A stretch of 64,000 bases of DNA from an uncultured Oscillospiraceae bacterium (GTDB lineage Bacteria; Bacillota; Clostridia; Oscillospirales; Ruminococcaceae). The notes beneath the pieces were generated by a model. It did not search any database. It was not told the DNA's origin and was given only the letters and a program-made list of their open reading frames with translations. Position 1 is the first letter of the stretch; the number at the start of each line of letters is the position of its first letter. The stretch covers positions 1 through 64,000 of the forward strand of contig CAKSWY010000011.1 of NCBI GenBank assembly GCA_934513685.1. Direction: 5' to 3'. Both the position numbers and the translations under genes were made by a program. Positions 32,301 to 40,090 of the stretch are shown one piece after another.

Positions 32301-32923
32301 CCGCCAAGGTGAGTGTGACCGGCTTGGTACACCGGGACGAAGAGGTGCAGATGGAGCGGCCCGCCTTTTTGCAGAAGGACGGCATGACTGGGGCCGAAAA
32401 GGGCACCGTGACCCATGCCTTTTTGCAGCACGCGGATCTGGAGCTGGCCGGGCGGGACCTGGAGGCCGAGGCCCGGCGGCAGGAGCAGCTGGGCCTGATC
32501 GCCTGCGAAAATGTGGAAAAGCTGGACCGGCACGCCCTGAAACGCTTCTTTGCAGGGGAGCTGTTCCGGCGCATCGGCGGGGCAAAGCAAGCACTGCGGG
32601 AGTATGCCTTCATCAGCGCGGTGCCCGCCGCTGCCCTGGCCGAGACCGACGAGGAAAAGGCCGGGCTGGACCCGAAGGCGGATACGGTGCTCATTCAGGG
32701 CGTAGCAGACCTGGTGCTGGTGTTTGAGGACCATGTGGAAATCGTGGACTACAAGACCGACCACAACAAAACCGCCGATGAGCTGCTGCGTGACTATGCG
32801 GCCCAGCTGCGGCTGTACGCCCGGGCCATCGGCCTGCGCCTTGCGCCCACCCCCGTCACCCGCTGCACGCTGTACAGCTTTGCATTGGGCAGAGAGGTGG
32901 ATGTGCCCCTGCGGGGTATGTGA
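29300..32923 (+). CDS. addA: AddA subunit of the ATP-dependent helicase-nuclease
   Basis: A 1207-residue UvrD-like helicase with a nuclease domain. Residues near 25-35 carry SAAAGSGKTAVLTERAV. The superfamily I motifs VMVDEYQDTN and VGDLKQSIYRFRQADP follow, then VMTIHGSKGLEFPVVF and LYVALTRAKDRL. The C-terminal nuclease shows VEIVDYKTDHNKT. Length agrees with the family (about 1200). It overlaps the end of addB, so translational coupling is likely. Confidence 0.97.
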   Translation: MGQLTSPRWTPAQETAITDRGGALLLSAAAGSGKTAVLTERAVGLMCQENDPVPAEQLLIVTFTNAAAAELRARLAKKLNTRLAQTPAGSPQLHWMRRQQMMLGRADICTIDAFCIKLLRQQFRALDIPPDFATGDEGGLLTLREQAMADTLEAAYRQENFCRFADLLGRSRSDQEAAEAIGRMYDFLRTLPDYPAQLEAYCAAWENGAPLEQTEVCRAQARWAARELRQADESLAYAQTLCGQAEQEDFDAVQKAYGPPLTQERGALANVIALFEALRWDEALAALDGWKKARVSFARAKTPEEKNAEPGTAFYWKKRVVTARDAAAQMVKDLQGSSLPTRQEYEEDRQTAAPLVRALADAVTDFDRRFWEARREHKLLDFADLEHLALKLLWDGNGPTPLAAQIAGGYRAVMVDEYQDTNRLQDTLYHCLAGDGSKLFLVGDLKQSIYRFRQADPTVFQEKKQEYALYQNPVPGVPAPAYPAQLALDNNFRSAKGVIAAINGIFGAVMTPAAGGVDYANTPGEALALPPQPEAYPGGCELCLVSSPEKEDAGYIARRIREMLDKGFPVRDGAGGTRPCRPEDFAILLRSWTNADNYLQALEGEGLQGYSAAREDLLDSPAVRPLLSLLHVLDNPAQDVALASVLLSPLVGLTMGELTELRAARPHGTLYRAVLPRPEQSGKSQGEQKAEGFYASLSELRNLARTLPVDRLLDEVLARTGYLALAGAMPGGEVRRREVLDFIDLACGLGEQGLAALVRSLDALAKRGQVNSAKGDPVRPGCVSVMTIHGSKGLEFPVVFCARLSKQFNTQDLNHAVLFHPKNGVGLKLRGPGGTYATLAYEQVRRAAREEGLGEEMRVLYVALTRAKDRLILTLPVTEEPLPAGNGPDTKSKGWEKLVDNAVHVRMGNRLSLSPGEWVLAAAMGHKSSEPLWSQVDLCPQDAGLTLTDAWPLELRTEKAPPARTAEVQKEAEAAADPELARQLAEGFAWRYPHENRTRLAAKVSVTGLVHRDEEVQMERPAFLQKDGMTGAEKGTVTHAFLQHADLELAGRDLEAEARRQEQLGLIACENVEKLDRHALKRFFAGELFRRIGGAKQALREYAFISAVPAAALAETDEEKAGLDPKADTVLIQGVADLVLVFEDHVEIVDYKTDHNKTADELLRDYAAQLRLYARAIGLRLAPTPVTRCTLYSFALGREVDVPLRGM

Positions 32924-32955
32924 AAACTTTTTTGCGCCCTGCGGGCAAAAAATGC

Positions 32956-32984
32956 TTGACAGAGGCCCAAACGGGTGGTATAGT
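32956..32984 (+). promoter_or_regulatory. Promoter of infC-rpmI-rplT
   Basis: TTGACA (32956-32961) and TATAGT (32979-32984) with 17 bases between. The start would be near 32992, leaving a leader of about 185 bases before infC. Confidence 0.75.
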
Positions 32985-32991
32985 AAGCAGG

Positions 32992-33175
32992 TAAAGAAAG
33001 CAGCACCCGGCCTTCTGGCCGTGCTCGCCTTGCGGCCAAAGAGGCCCGGGCCATACAGCAAACAACGCGAAAGCGTCTGTTTTTGATGTGTGTCAGAGCG
33101 CGGCCCGGTAAAACGGGCCGCGCTTTTATCGTTTGCCGCACAGCAAAATAAATTTTGGGTTGGAGGTGTATCCCC
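32992..33175 (+). promoter_or_regulatory. Structured leader of the infC operon
   Basis: The leader holds several stems: GCAC-GGCC/GGCC-GTGC around 33003-33025, an ACGCGAAAGCGT GNRA-loop hairpin at 33065-33076, and a terminator-like stem at 33097-33127. In Bacillus the same operon is controlled by L20 through a leader ending in a terminator. The architecture here suggests the same logic, although I cannot show the L20 binding site. Confidence 0.5.
33097..33127 (+). terminator. Attenuator-type terminator in the infC leader
   Basis: AGCGCGGCCCG (33097-33107) pairs perfectly with CGGGCCGCGCT (33114-33124), with TTTTA after it. It sits between the promoter and infC, so transcription must read through it to express the operon. 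Confidence 0.7.
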
Positions 33176-33706
33176 ATCGCTACGAACAATGGCAAGAAGG
33201 AACTGGACATCAATGGTGCGATCCGGGACCGTGAGGTTCGTCTGATCGGCGCCGACGGCAGCCAGCTGGGTGTGATGAGCGCCCGTGAGGCTCAGCGTCT
33301 GGCCGATGAGAAGAATCTGGACCTGGTGAAGATCGCTCCTCAGGCGGTGCCGCCCGTGTGCAAGATCCTGGATTACGGCAAGTATCGCTTTGAGCAGCAG
33401 AAACGGGAAAAGGAAGCCAAGAAGAACCAGAAAGTGGTTGAAATCAAGGAGATCCGCCTGTCGCTGAACATCGACACCAACGATTTCAACACCAAGGTGA
33501 ACCAGGCTGCCAAGTTCATCAAGGCGGGGCATAAGCTCAAGGTCTCCATCCGCTTCCGCGGCCGTGAAATGGCTCACACCGCGCTGGGCCTCGAGGTCCA
33601 CAAGCGGTTCGCCGAGGCACTGCCCGAAGCTGTGGTTGACAAACAGCCCAAACTGGAAGGGCGCAGCATGCTCATGTTCATGAGCCCCCGTCCCGCCCAG
33701 AAGTAA
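33176..33706 (+). CDS. infC: Translation initiation factor IF-3, AUC start
   Basis: A 176-residue IF-3. It shows [20 protein letters not shown], then the linker [16 protein letters not shown] and the C-domain with [17 protein letters not shown]. No ATG, GTG or TTG is well placed: the only in-frame TTG (33155) lies before the ribosome binding site GGAGG at 33162-33166. ATC 33176 is 9 bases after GGAGG and begins the natural sequence [14 protein letters not shown]. Noncanonical AUU/AUC starts are known for infC and let IF-3 regulate itself. The rpmI gene follows by 23 bases. Confidence 0.9.
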   Translation: MATNNGKKELDINGAIRDREVRLIGADGSQLGVMSAREAQRLADEKNLDLVKIAPQAVPPVCKILDYGKYRFEQQKREKEAKKNQKVVEIKEIRLSLNIDTNDFNTKVNQAAKFIKAGHKLKVSIRFRGREMAHTALGLEVHKRFAEALPEAVVDKQPKLEGRSMLMFMSPRPAQK

Positions 33707-33729
33707 ACAACATTCAGGAGGAAACAACA

Positions 33730-33927
33730 ATGCCTAAGCTGAAATCTCATTCCGGCGCCAAGAAGCGCTTCAAGCTGACCAAGAACGGCAAGGTCAAGCG
33801 CGGCCATGCCTTCCGCAGCCACATCCTGACCAAGAAGACCACCAAGGTTACCCGTGGTTACCGTATGCCCAGCTATGCTGACAAGACCAACGAGGCCGCT
33901 GTCAAGAGCATGCTGCCCTACGCCTGA
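33730..33927 (+). CDS. rpmI: 50S ribosomal protein L35
   Basis: A 65-residue L35: [20 protein letters not shown], the core [17 protein letters not shown], and a C-terminus ending in MLPYA. CAGGAGGAAACAAC precedes the ATG. It is the middle gene of the conserved infC-rpmI-rplT operon. Confidence 0.97.
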   Translation: MPKLKSHSGAKKRFKLTKNGKVKRGHAFRSHILTKKTTKVTRGYRMPSYADKTNEAAVKSMLPYA

Positions 33928-33994
33928 ACCTGAACTTCGGTTCATCCCGGGAATTTACCAAAGAGATTAGTGACTGTAAAGGAGATACATTACC

Positions 33995-34348
33995 ATGGCT
34001 CGTATCAAAGGCGCGATGATGACCCGCAAAAGACGGAAGAAGACCCTGAAGCTGGCCAAGGGCTTCTACGGCAGCAAGAGCAAGCATTTTAAGATGGCCA
34101 AACAGCAGGTCATGAAGAGCGGCAACTACGCCTTCGCTGGCCGCAAGATGAAGAAGCGTCAGTTCCGCAACCTGTGGATCGCCCGCATCAACAACGCGGT
34201 TCGTCCTCAGGGCATCAACTACTCTTCCTTCATGAACGGCCTGAAGAAGGCCGGCATCGACCTGAACCGCAAGATGCTCAGCGAGATGGCCATCCATGAT
34301 CCCGCCAGCTTCAGCGCTCTGGTGGAGACCGCCAAGAAGGCTCTGTAA
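33995..34348 (+). CDS. rplT: 50S ribosomal protein L20
   Basis: A 117-residue L20, essential for early 50S assembly. It starts [20 protein letters not shown] and includes [40 protein letters not shown], and a C-terminal helix with [14 protein letters not shown]. In other Firmicutes L20 represses its own operon. AAAGGAG lies before the ATG. It is separated from rpmI by 67 bases. Confidence 0.98.
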   Translation: MARIKGAMMTRKRRKKTLKLAKGFYGSKSKHFKMAKQQVMKSGNYAFAGRKMKKRQFRNLWIARINNAVRPQGINYSSFMNGLKKAGIDLNRKMLSEMAIHDPASFSALVETAKKAL

Positions 34349-34361
34349 TCAGATTTTAGCA

Positions 34362-34397
34362 AGCAACGCCCGCGCACGCGCACGGGCGTCGCTTTTG
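34362..34397 (+). terminator. Terminator of the infC-rpmI-rplT operon
   Basis: AGCAACGCCCG (near 34362-34372) pairs with CGGGCGTCGCT (34383-34393) apart from one central mismatch, followed by TTTTGTG. Confidence 0.75.
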
Positions 34398-34467
34398 TGT
34401 TAGGGCAAATTTTGCCCGCCGGCCCGGCCCCGGGCGCCCTGCCTGGGGCAGAGAGAAAGGGGTGCCG

Positions 34468-35253
34468 ATGACCGAACGCATCACAAGCCGTGACAACCCA
34501 AAAATCAAATATGCCTGCAAGCTGGGCCAGAGCACAGCCTTCCGCCGGACCGAACGGTCCTTCCTGGCGGAGGGCTTAAAGCTCTGCCCGGAGCTAGCAC
34601 GGGGCTGCCCTATAAAGGTAGTATTCTATACCGAGAAGGCGCTGGAACGCGCCCCGGAGATTCAAACGCTGGGTGGGGAACAGTACCTGATCGAGGAGCA
34701 TGTGGCCCAGAAGCTGGCCGGTGTGGACAGCCATCAGGGGCTGTTCTGCATCTTCGGCATGCCGGAAAACGGCGAACAGGCCCTGCACCCGGGCGGGCGC
34801 TATCTGGCGCTGGAGCGTGTGCAGGACCCCGGCAACGTGGGGGCGCTGGTGCGCTCTGCCGCGGCCTTCGGGTTTGACGCGGTGATCGTGGACCCGGGCT
34901 GTGCCTCGCCCTTCGGCCCCAAGGCCCTGCGGGCCAGCATGGGGGCGGCGGGCCGCCTGCCGGTGGTGGAAAGCCGCTGCCTGCCGGACACGCTGGCCCA
35001 GCTGCACGCCTGGGGCGTGACCAATCTGGCCGCCGCCCTGTACAACAGCCGCCCGCTGCATCAGGTGGACGGCGCCTACCCGAACGGGGTGTGCCTGGTG
35101 ATCGGCAGCGAGGGCCAGGGCCTGACCGACGCGGCCGTGGCCGCCTGCGACGCCGCGGTGCGCATTCCCATCACCGACCGGGTGGAAAGCCTGAACGCCA
35201 GCGTGGCGGGCAGTGTGCTGCTGTGGCATTTCCGCCGCCCGGAGGAAGACTGA
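34468..35253 (+). CDS. TrmH/SpoU-family RNA 2'-O-methyltransferase
   Basis: A 261-residue SPOUT methyltransferase. The N-terminal region (ITSRDNPKIKYACKLG) is the L30e-like substrate-binding domain. The three SpoU motifs are clear: DPGNVGALVRSAAAFGFDAV, CLVIGSEGQGLTDA and IPITDRVESLNASVAGSVLL. It probably acts on 23S rRNA, and the location after rplT fits that. ATG 34468 was chosen, since AAAGGGG lies 8 bases upstream; GTG 34462 is close by. Confidence 0.9.
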   Translation: MTERITSRDNPKIKYACKLGQSTAFRRTERSFLAEGLKLCPELARGCPIKVVFYTEKALERAPEIQTLGGEQYLIEEHVAQKLAGVDSHQGLFCIFGMPENGEQALHPGGRYLALERVQDPGNVGALVRSAAAFGFDAVIVDPGCASPFGPKALRASMGAAGRLPVVESRCLPDTLAQLHAWGVTNLAAALYNSRPLHQVDGAYPNGVCLVIGSEGQGLTDAAVAACDAAVRIPITDRVESLNASVAGSVLLWHFRRPEED

Positions 35254-35254
35254 A

Positions 35255-36349
35255 ATGGACGACCGGCTCTACTGGCTGTGGCTGGCGGGGGTGCTGGGCT
35301 TTGCCTCGCCCCAGGCCGGCACCCTGCTGGACCTGTACGGCGACGCCGAGAATCTCTGGCAGGCGCGGGACAGCGAGGACTTTTCCACCCTGCTGGGGGC
35401 CAAACAGCGCCGCCGCATGGAGACGCTGGCCCCGGAACAGTTTGCACCGCAGCTGGAAGCCTGCGATAAGCTGGGGGTGACGGTGCTGCCCTATGGGGAC
35501 GCCCGCTATCCGCTGGCCCTGCTGAACCTGCCCGACCCGCCGGTGGTGCTGTACTGCACCGGAGACGCGGACGCACTGACCCGCCGCGCCCGGGTGGGCA
35601 TGGTGGGCAGCCGCCGCCCCAGCCCCTATGGGGCCGAGGCAGCCCGCACCCTGGCCGATGGCCTGGCCCGGGCTGAGGTGATCGTGGTGAGCGGCCTGGC
35701 CGACGGGCTGGACAGCGAGGCCCACAAGGCGGCCCTTGCGGCCGGCGGGGCCACGGTGGGCGTGCTGGGCACGGCCATTGACCAGACCTACCCCGCCGTG
35801 AACCGCCGCCTGCGGGCGGAGATGGACCGGCAGGGGGCCGTGGTGAGCGAGTACCCGCCGGGTACGGCCTCGTACCGGGATTACTTTTTGCAGCGCAACC
35901 GGCTGATCGCCGCCCTGTCGGACCTGCTGTGCGTGGTGGAAGCCCGCCAGCGCAGCGGCACCATGAGCACCGTGCACCATGCCCAGCGCTACGGCCGCCC
36001 GGTGTACGCGGTGCCCGGCAGCATCTTCAGCCCCATGAGCGAGGGCACCAATGCCCTGATCGCCCAGGGGCAGGCTGCCCCGGCCCTCAGCGCCGACGGC
36101 CTGCTGAAGGCACTGGGCCTTCCAACCCGGAGCGAACCGGAGAATGCACCCGCCGGTACGGCCGCGCCCGCCCCGTTGCTGGCGGAGGATGCGGCCCTGC
36201 TGGAGCACATCGGCGCACGGCCGGTGGCCTTTGAGCGGCTGTGTGCCGAATCGGGCCTGGGCGTGGGCGAGCTGCTGGCCGGTTTGACCCGGCTGGAGCT
36301 GGCCGGGCAGATCACGGCCTTGGCTGGCCGCCGCTACCAGAGGCGGTAA
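35255..36349 (+). CDS. dprA: DNA processing protein DprA
   Basis: A 364-residue DprA, which loads RecA on incoming single-stranded DNA in transformation. The Rossmann-like core is visible: VGMVGSRRPSPYGAEAARTL, IVVSGLADGLDSEAHKAAL, GTAIDQTYPAVNRRL and FLQRNRLIAALSDLL. A C-terminal winged helix (ERLCAESGLGVGELLAGLTR) ends the protein. I chose ATG 35255, which has GGAGG 9 bases upstream inside the previous gene's end. The methyltransferase stop is two bases before it. Confidence 0.94.
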   Translation: MDDRLYWLWLAGVLGFASPQAGTLLDLYGDAENLWQARDSEDFSTLLGAKQRRRMETLAPEQFAPQLEACDKLGVTVLPYGDARYPLALLNLPDPPVVLYCTGDADALTRRARVGMVGSRRPSPYGAEAARTLADGLARAEVIVVSGLADGLDSEAHKAALAAGGATVGVLGTAIDQTYPAVNRRLRAEMDRQGAVVSEYPPGTASYRDYFLQRNRLIAALSDLLCVVEARQRSGTMSTVHHAQRYGRPVYAVPGSIFSPMSEGTNALIAQGQAAPALSADGLLKALGLPTRSEPENAPAGTAAPAPLLAEDAALLEHIGARPVAFERLCAESGLGVGELLAGLTRLELAGQITALAGRRYQRR

Positions 36350-36622
36350 CAAATTTTGAAATTGAACGGCCCCGTTTTTCGTTGTGAAAACAGGGGCAGC
36401 GGGCTGCGGCGGCCCAAAACCGGCCGCGGTCCCTTCTGTAGCTTTTCCGCAGGGGGGAGAACACCGGCACAGCAAAACGTCCCGGAATCCCTCCCGCCTG
36501 CGTATGAATAAACGAACCCTCTGTTTTGCTGCACGCGGCAAAGCGGCCGACGCAGGCCGAAGCGTGCAGGCAGAATTTCGGCGCGGCGGCAGCCCTGCCG
36601 GAAGAAAAGGAGAAGAAGCACC
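36350..36622. other. dprA-topA spacer
   Basis: This 273-base gap holds no gene I can support. It has an imperfect stem (GCCCC-TTTT/AAAA-GGGGC, 36369-36397) shortly after dprA that lacks a T-run. It also has a 9-base inverted repeat, CAGCAAAAC (36470-36478) and GTTTTGCTG (36523-36531), 44 bases apart. A clear promoter for topA is not seen. Confidence 0.35.
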
Positions 36623-38719
36623 ATGGCAAAGCTCGTAATTGTGGAGTCGCCTGCCAAGGCAAAGACCATTCGGAAATATCTGGGCGATGGCTATGAGGTC
36701 ACCGCCTCCATGGGCCACATCCGGGACCTGCCCGCCAGCCAGCTGGGCATTGATGTGGACCACGACTACGCCCCCCAGTATATCAGCATCAAGGGCAAGG
36801 AAAAGCTCATCAAAGAGCTGAAGAGCGCCGCCAAAAAGTCGGACGGCGTGCTGCTGGCCACTGACCCGGACCGAGAAGGCGAAGCCATCAGCTGGCACCT
36901 GGCCAACATTCTGGGGCTGGACCCCGCCGCCCCCAACCGCGTGACCTTTGACGAGATCACCAAAAAGGGCGTGAGCGAGGGCATGGCCCATCCCCGCGCC
37001 ATTGACATGAACCTGTTCAACGCCCAGCAGGCCCGCCGCATTCTGGACCGGCTGGTGGGCTACAAGCTGTCGCCCTTCCTGTGGCGCAAGGTGCGGCGCG
37101 GGCTTTCGGCCGGCCGCGTGCAGAGCGTGGCCGTGCGGCTGATCGTGGACCGGGAGAAGGAGATCGAGGCCTTTAAGCCCGAGGAATACTGGAACCTGGA
37201 CGCCCTGCTCAGCCCTCCGGGCAGCCAGAAGAAGTTCACGGCCCGGCTCACCGGCACCGCCGACGGCAAAAAGCTGGCGGTGACCACCGGCGAGCAGGCC
37301 CATGCCATTGAGGAAGCCCTCAAGGGCCAGGACTATCAGGTGACCGAACTGAAAAAGGGCAAGCGGAAGAAGACCCCCGCGGCCCCGTTCATCACCTCCA
37401 CCCTGCAGCAGGAGGCCAGCCGCCGCCTGAACTTCACCGCCACCCGCACCATGCGGGCTGCCCAGACCCTGTACGAAGGCGTGGACATTGCGGGCCGCGG
37501 CACCCTGGGCCTGATCACCTATATGCGTACCGACAGCCTGCGCGTGTCGGATGAGGCCGTGGCGGGCGCGAAGGACTACATCACCGGCGCTTACGGCGAG
37601 CGGTATGCGTGCGGCTACAAACGCACCTACAAGTCCCGCAGTGTGACGGCCGCCCAGGACGCCCACGAGGCCATTCGCCCCAGCGTGCCCAGCCTGACCC
37701 CCGATGAGGTGGAAAAGAGCATCAGCGGCGACATTGCCAAGCTGTATCGCCTGATCTGGAGCCGCTTCATCGCCAGCCAGATGGCCGACTGCGAGCAGGA
37801 CACCGTGTCCGTGGGTGTGACCGCGGGCAATTACCTGTTCCGGGCCAGCGGCTATGTGGTCACCTTTGACGGCTTCACCGCCCTGTACGAAGAGGCCACC
37901 GACGAGAAGGAGAAGAAGGAGACCGCGCTGCCCCCGCTGGAGCAGGGCCAGACCCTGAAACTGCGGGAGCTGAAGAGCGAGCAGAAGTTCACCCAGCCCC
38001 CCGCCCGCTACACCGAGGCTACCCTCATCCGCAGCCTGGAAGAAAACGGCATCGGCCGCCCCTCCACCTACGCGCCCATCATCACCACCATCATTGACCG
38101 CGGCTATGTGGAGCGGGACGCCAAGCGCCTGAAGCCCACGCTGCTGGGCCGCACCATCAACGAGCTGATGATGGAGCAGTTCCCGAACATCGTGGACGTG
38201 ACCTTCTCGGCCGGGATGGAGAAGAAGCTGGATAAGGTGGAGAGCGGCCAGGAGGACTGGCACACCACCATTGACACCTTCTACAAGGGCTTTGAGAAAG
38301 AGCTGGAGACCGCCGAGAAGAACATGGAGGGCAAGAAGATCAAGGTGCCCGATGAGGAGACCGACGAGATCTGCGAGAAGTGCGGCCGCCACATGGTCAT
38401 CAAGATGGGCCGGTACGGCAAGTTCCTGGCCTGCCCGGGCTTCCCGGAATGCACCAACACCAAGCGCCTTGTGAAGGACACCGGCGGCAAGTGCCCCAAG
38501 TGCGGCGGCCGGATGCTGCTGCGCCGCTCGGCCAAAGGCCGGGTGTACTACGGCTGCGAGAATTATCCCAACTGCGACTTTATGACCTGGGACGAGCCGG
38601 TGCCGACCACCTGCGACAAGTGCGGCGCAACGCTGTTCCGCAAGGGCGGCAAACTGTACTGCGCCAAAGAAGGCTGCGATTTTGAAAAACCGTATGTGAA
38701 AGGGCAGACCAATGAGTGA
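36623..38719 (+). CDS. topA: DNA topoisomerase I
   Basis: A 698-residue type IA topoisomerase that relaxes negative supercoils. The Toprim start is IVESPAKAKTIRKYLG, followed by DPDREGEAISWHLANIL. The catalytic tyrosine is in GLITYMRTDSLRVS near residue 299. The C-terminus has three four-cysteine zinc modules: CEKCGRHMVIKMGRYG, CPKCGGRMLLRRSAKG and CDKCGATLFRKGGK. AAGGAGAAGAAGC precedes the ATG. The stop overlaps trmFO by eight bases. Confidence 0.97.
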   Translation: MAKLVIVESPAKAKTIRKYLGDGYEVTASMGHIRDLPASQLGIDVDHDYAPQYISIKGKEKLIKELKSAAKKSDGVLLATDPDREGEAISWHLANILGLDPAAPNRVTFDEITKKGVSEGMAHPRAIDMNLFNAQQARRILDRLVGYKLSPFLWRKVRRGLSAGRVQSVAVRLIVDREKEIEAFKPEEYWNLDALLSPPGSQKKFTARLTGTADGKKLAVTTGEQAHAIEEALKGQDYQVTELKKGKRKKTPAAPFITSTLQQEASRRLNFTATRTMRAAQTLYEGVDIAGRGTLGLITYMRTDSLRVSDEAVAGAKDYITGAYGERYACGYKRTYKSRSVTAAQDAHEAIRPSVPSLTPDEVEKSISGDIAKLYRLIWSRFIASQMADCEQDTVSVGVTAGNYLFRASGYVVTFDGFTALYEEATDEKEKKETALPPLEQGQTLKLRELKSEQKFTQPPARYTEATLIRSLEENGIGRPSTYAPIITTIIDRGYVERDAKRLKPTLLGRTINELMMEQFPNIVDVTFSAGMEKKLDKVESGQEDWHTTIDTFYKGFEKELETAEKNMEGKKIKVPDEETDEICEKCGRHMVIKMGRYGKFLACPGFPECTNTKRLVKDTGGKCPKCGGRMLLRRSAKGRVYYGCENYPNCDFMTWDEPVPTTCDKCGATLFRKGGKLYCAKEGCDFEKPYVKGQTNE

Positions 38720-40025
38720 GATCAAGATCCTGGGGGCAGGCCTGGCCGGGTGCGAGGCCGCCCTGTGGCTGGCAAATCAGGGGGTGCAGGTGCATCTGTA
38801 TGAGCAGAAGCCCCTGCACTTCAGCCCGGCCCACCAGAAAGAAGGCTTTGCAGAGCTGATCTGCTCCAACAGCCTGAAGGCGGAGAGGCTGGATTCTGCC
38901 TCCGGTCTGCTGAAGGAAGAGATGCGGCTGATGGGCTCCAGCCTTCTGGGCTGTGCGGAAAAGACCCGGGTGGCCGCCGGCGGCGCGCTGGCGGTGGACC
39001 GGGACGCCTTTTCTCAGGAAGTGACCCAGCTGGTGGAGAACCACCCCAACATCACCCTGCACCGCCAGCGGGTGGAGCAGATCGACGAGCGCGCCCCGGT
39101 GCTGGTGGCCACCGGCCCCCTGACCGACGGCCCTCTGGCGGCGGACATTCAGCGGCTCATCGGCGGGCAGAGCCTGTCGTTCTATGACGCGGCCGCCCCC
39201 ATCGTCACCGCTGAAAGCCTGGACATGGAAAAGGTGTTCGCCGCCAGCCGCTACGGCCGGGGCGAGGCCGACTACCTGAACTGCCCCTTCAACAAGGCGG
39301 AGTACGAGGCCTTTTACGAGGCACTCTCCACCGCCGAGCGGGCACCCCTGCACGACTTTGATGCCGACGGCAACCTGACGGTGTACGAGGGCTGTATGCC
39401 CATTGAGGTGATGGCCGGCCGCGGGCCGGACACCATGCGCTTCGGCCCCCTGCGGCCGGTGGGCCTGACCGACCCCCGCACCGGCCACCGGCCCTGGGCC
39501 AATGTGCAGCTGCGCAGTGAGAACCGCCAGAACACCATGTACAATCTGGTGGGCTTCCAGACCAACCTGAAATTCGGCGAACAGAAGCGGGTGTTCAGCC
39601 TGATTCCCGGCCTGGAGCACGCTGAGTTTGTGCGCTACGGCGTGATGCACCGCAACACCTTCCTGAACAGCCCCAAGCTCATGGCCGAAAATCTGGCCCT
39701 GAAGGCCCACCCCAACGTGTGGTTCGCCGGGCAGATCACCGGCTTTGAGGGCTATATGGAATCGGCGGCCTGCGGCCTGCTGGCGGCCCGGAGCATTCTG
39801 GCGGCGCTGGAGGGCAGGACCATGACCCCGCCCCCGGCCGACACCATGTGCGGCGCACTCATCCGCTACATCACCAGCGAGAATAAGGATTTTCAGCCGA
39901 TGGGCTCCAACATGGGCATTCTGCCCCCGCTGGAAACCCACATCCGGGATAAGCGCGAGCGCTATGCCGCCCTGGCCGAACGGGCCGTGGCCGACATGAA
40001 GGCCTGGCTGGAAGCACAGCAGTAA
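38712..40025 (+). CDS. trmFO: Methylenetetrahydrofolate-tRNA(uracil-5-)-methyltransferase TrmFO
   Basis: A 437-residue folate/FAD-dependent enzyme that makes ribothymidine at tRNA position 54. FAD-binding GAGLAGCEAALWLANQG, ELICSNSLKAERLDSASGLL and CPFNKAEYEAFYEAL are family markers, and AGQITGFEGYMESAACGLLA is near the C-terminus. The gene overlaps topA, a conserved pair in Firmicutes. Confidence 0.96.
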   Translation: MSEIKILGAGLAGCEAALWLANQGVQVHLYEQKPLHFSPAHQKEGFAELICSNSLKAERLDSASGLLKEEMRLMGSSLLGCAEKTRVAAGGALAVDRDAFSQEVTQLVENHPNITLHRQRVEQIDERAPVLVATGPLTDGPLAADIQRLIGGQSLSFYDAAAPIVTAESLDMEKVFAASRYGRGEADYLNCPFNKAEYEAFYEALSTAERAPLHDFDADGNLTVYEGCMPIEVMAGRGPDTMRFGPLRPVGLTDPRTGHRPWANVQLRSENRQNTMYNLVGFQTNLKFGEQKRVFSLIPGLEHAEFVRYGVMHRNTFLNSPKLMAENLALKAHPNVWFAGQITGFEGYMESAACGLLAARSILAALEGRTMTPPPADTMCGALIRYITSENKDFQPMGSNMGILPPLETHIRDKRERYAALAERAVADMKAWLEAQQ

Positions 40026-40090
40026 ACACGGCGCATCTTCCTTCTTAAAAGAAAGGCGCGAAGCAAAACCAAATGCACAGGAGGACAAGC

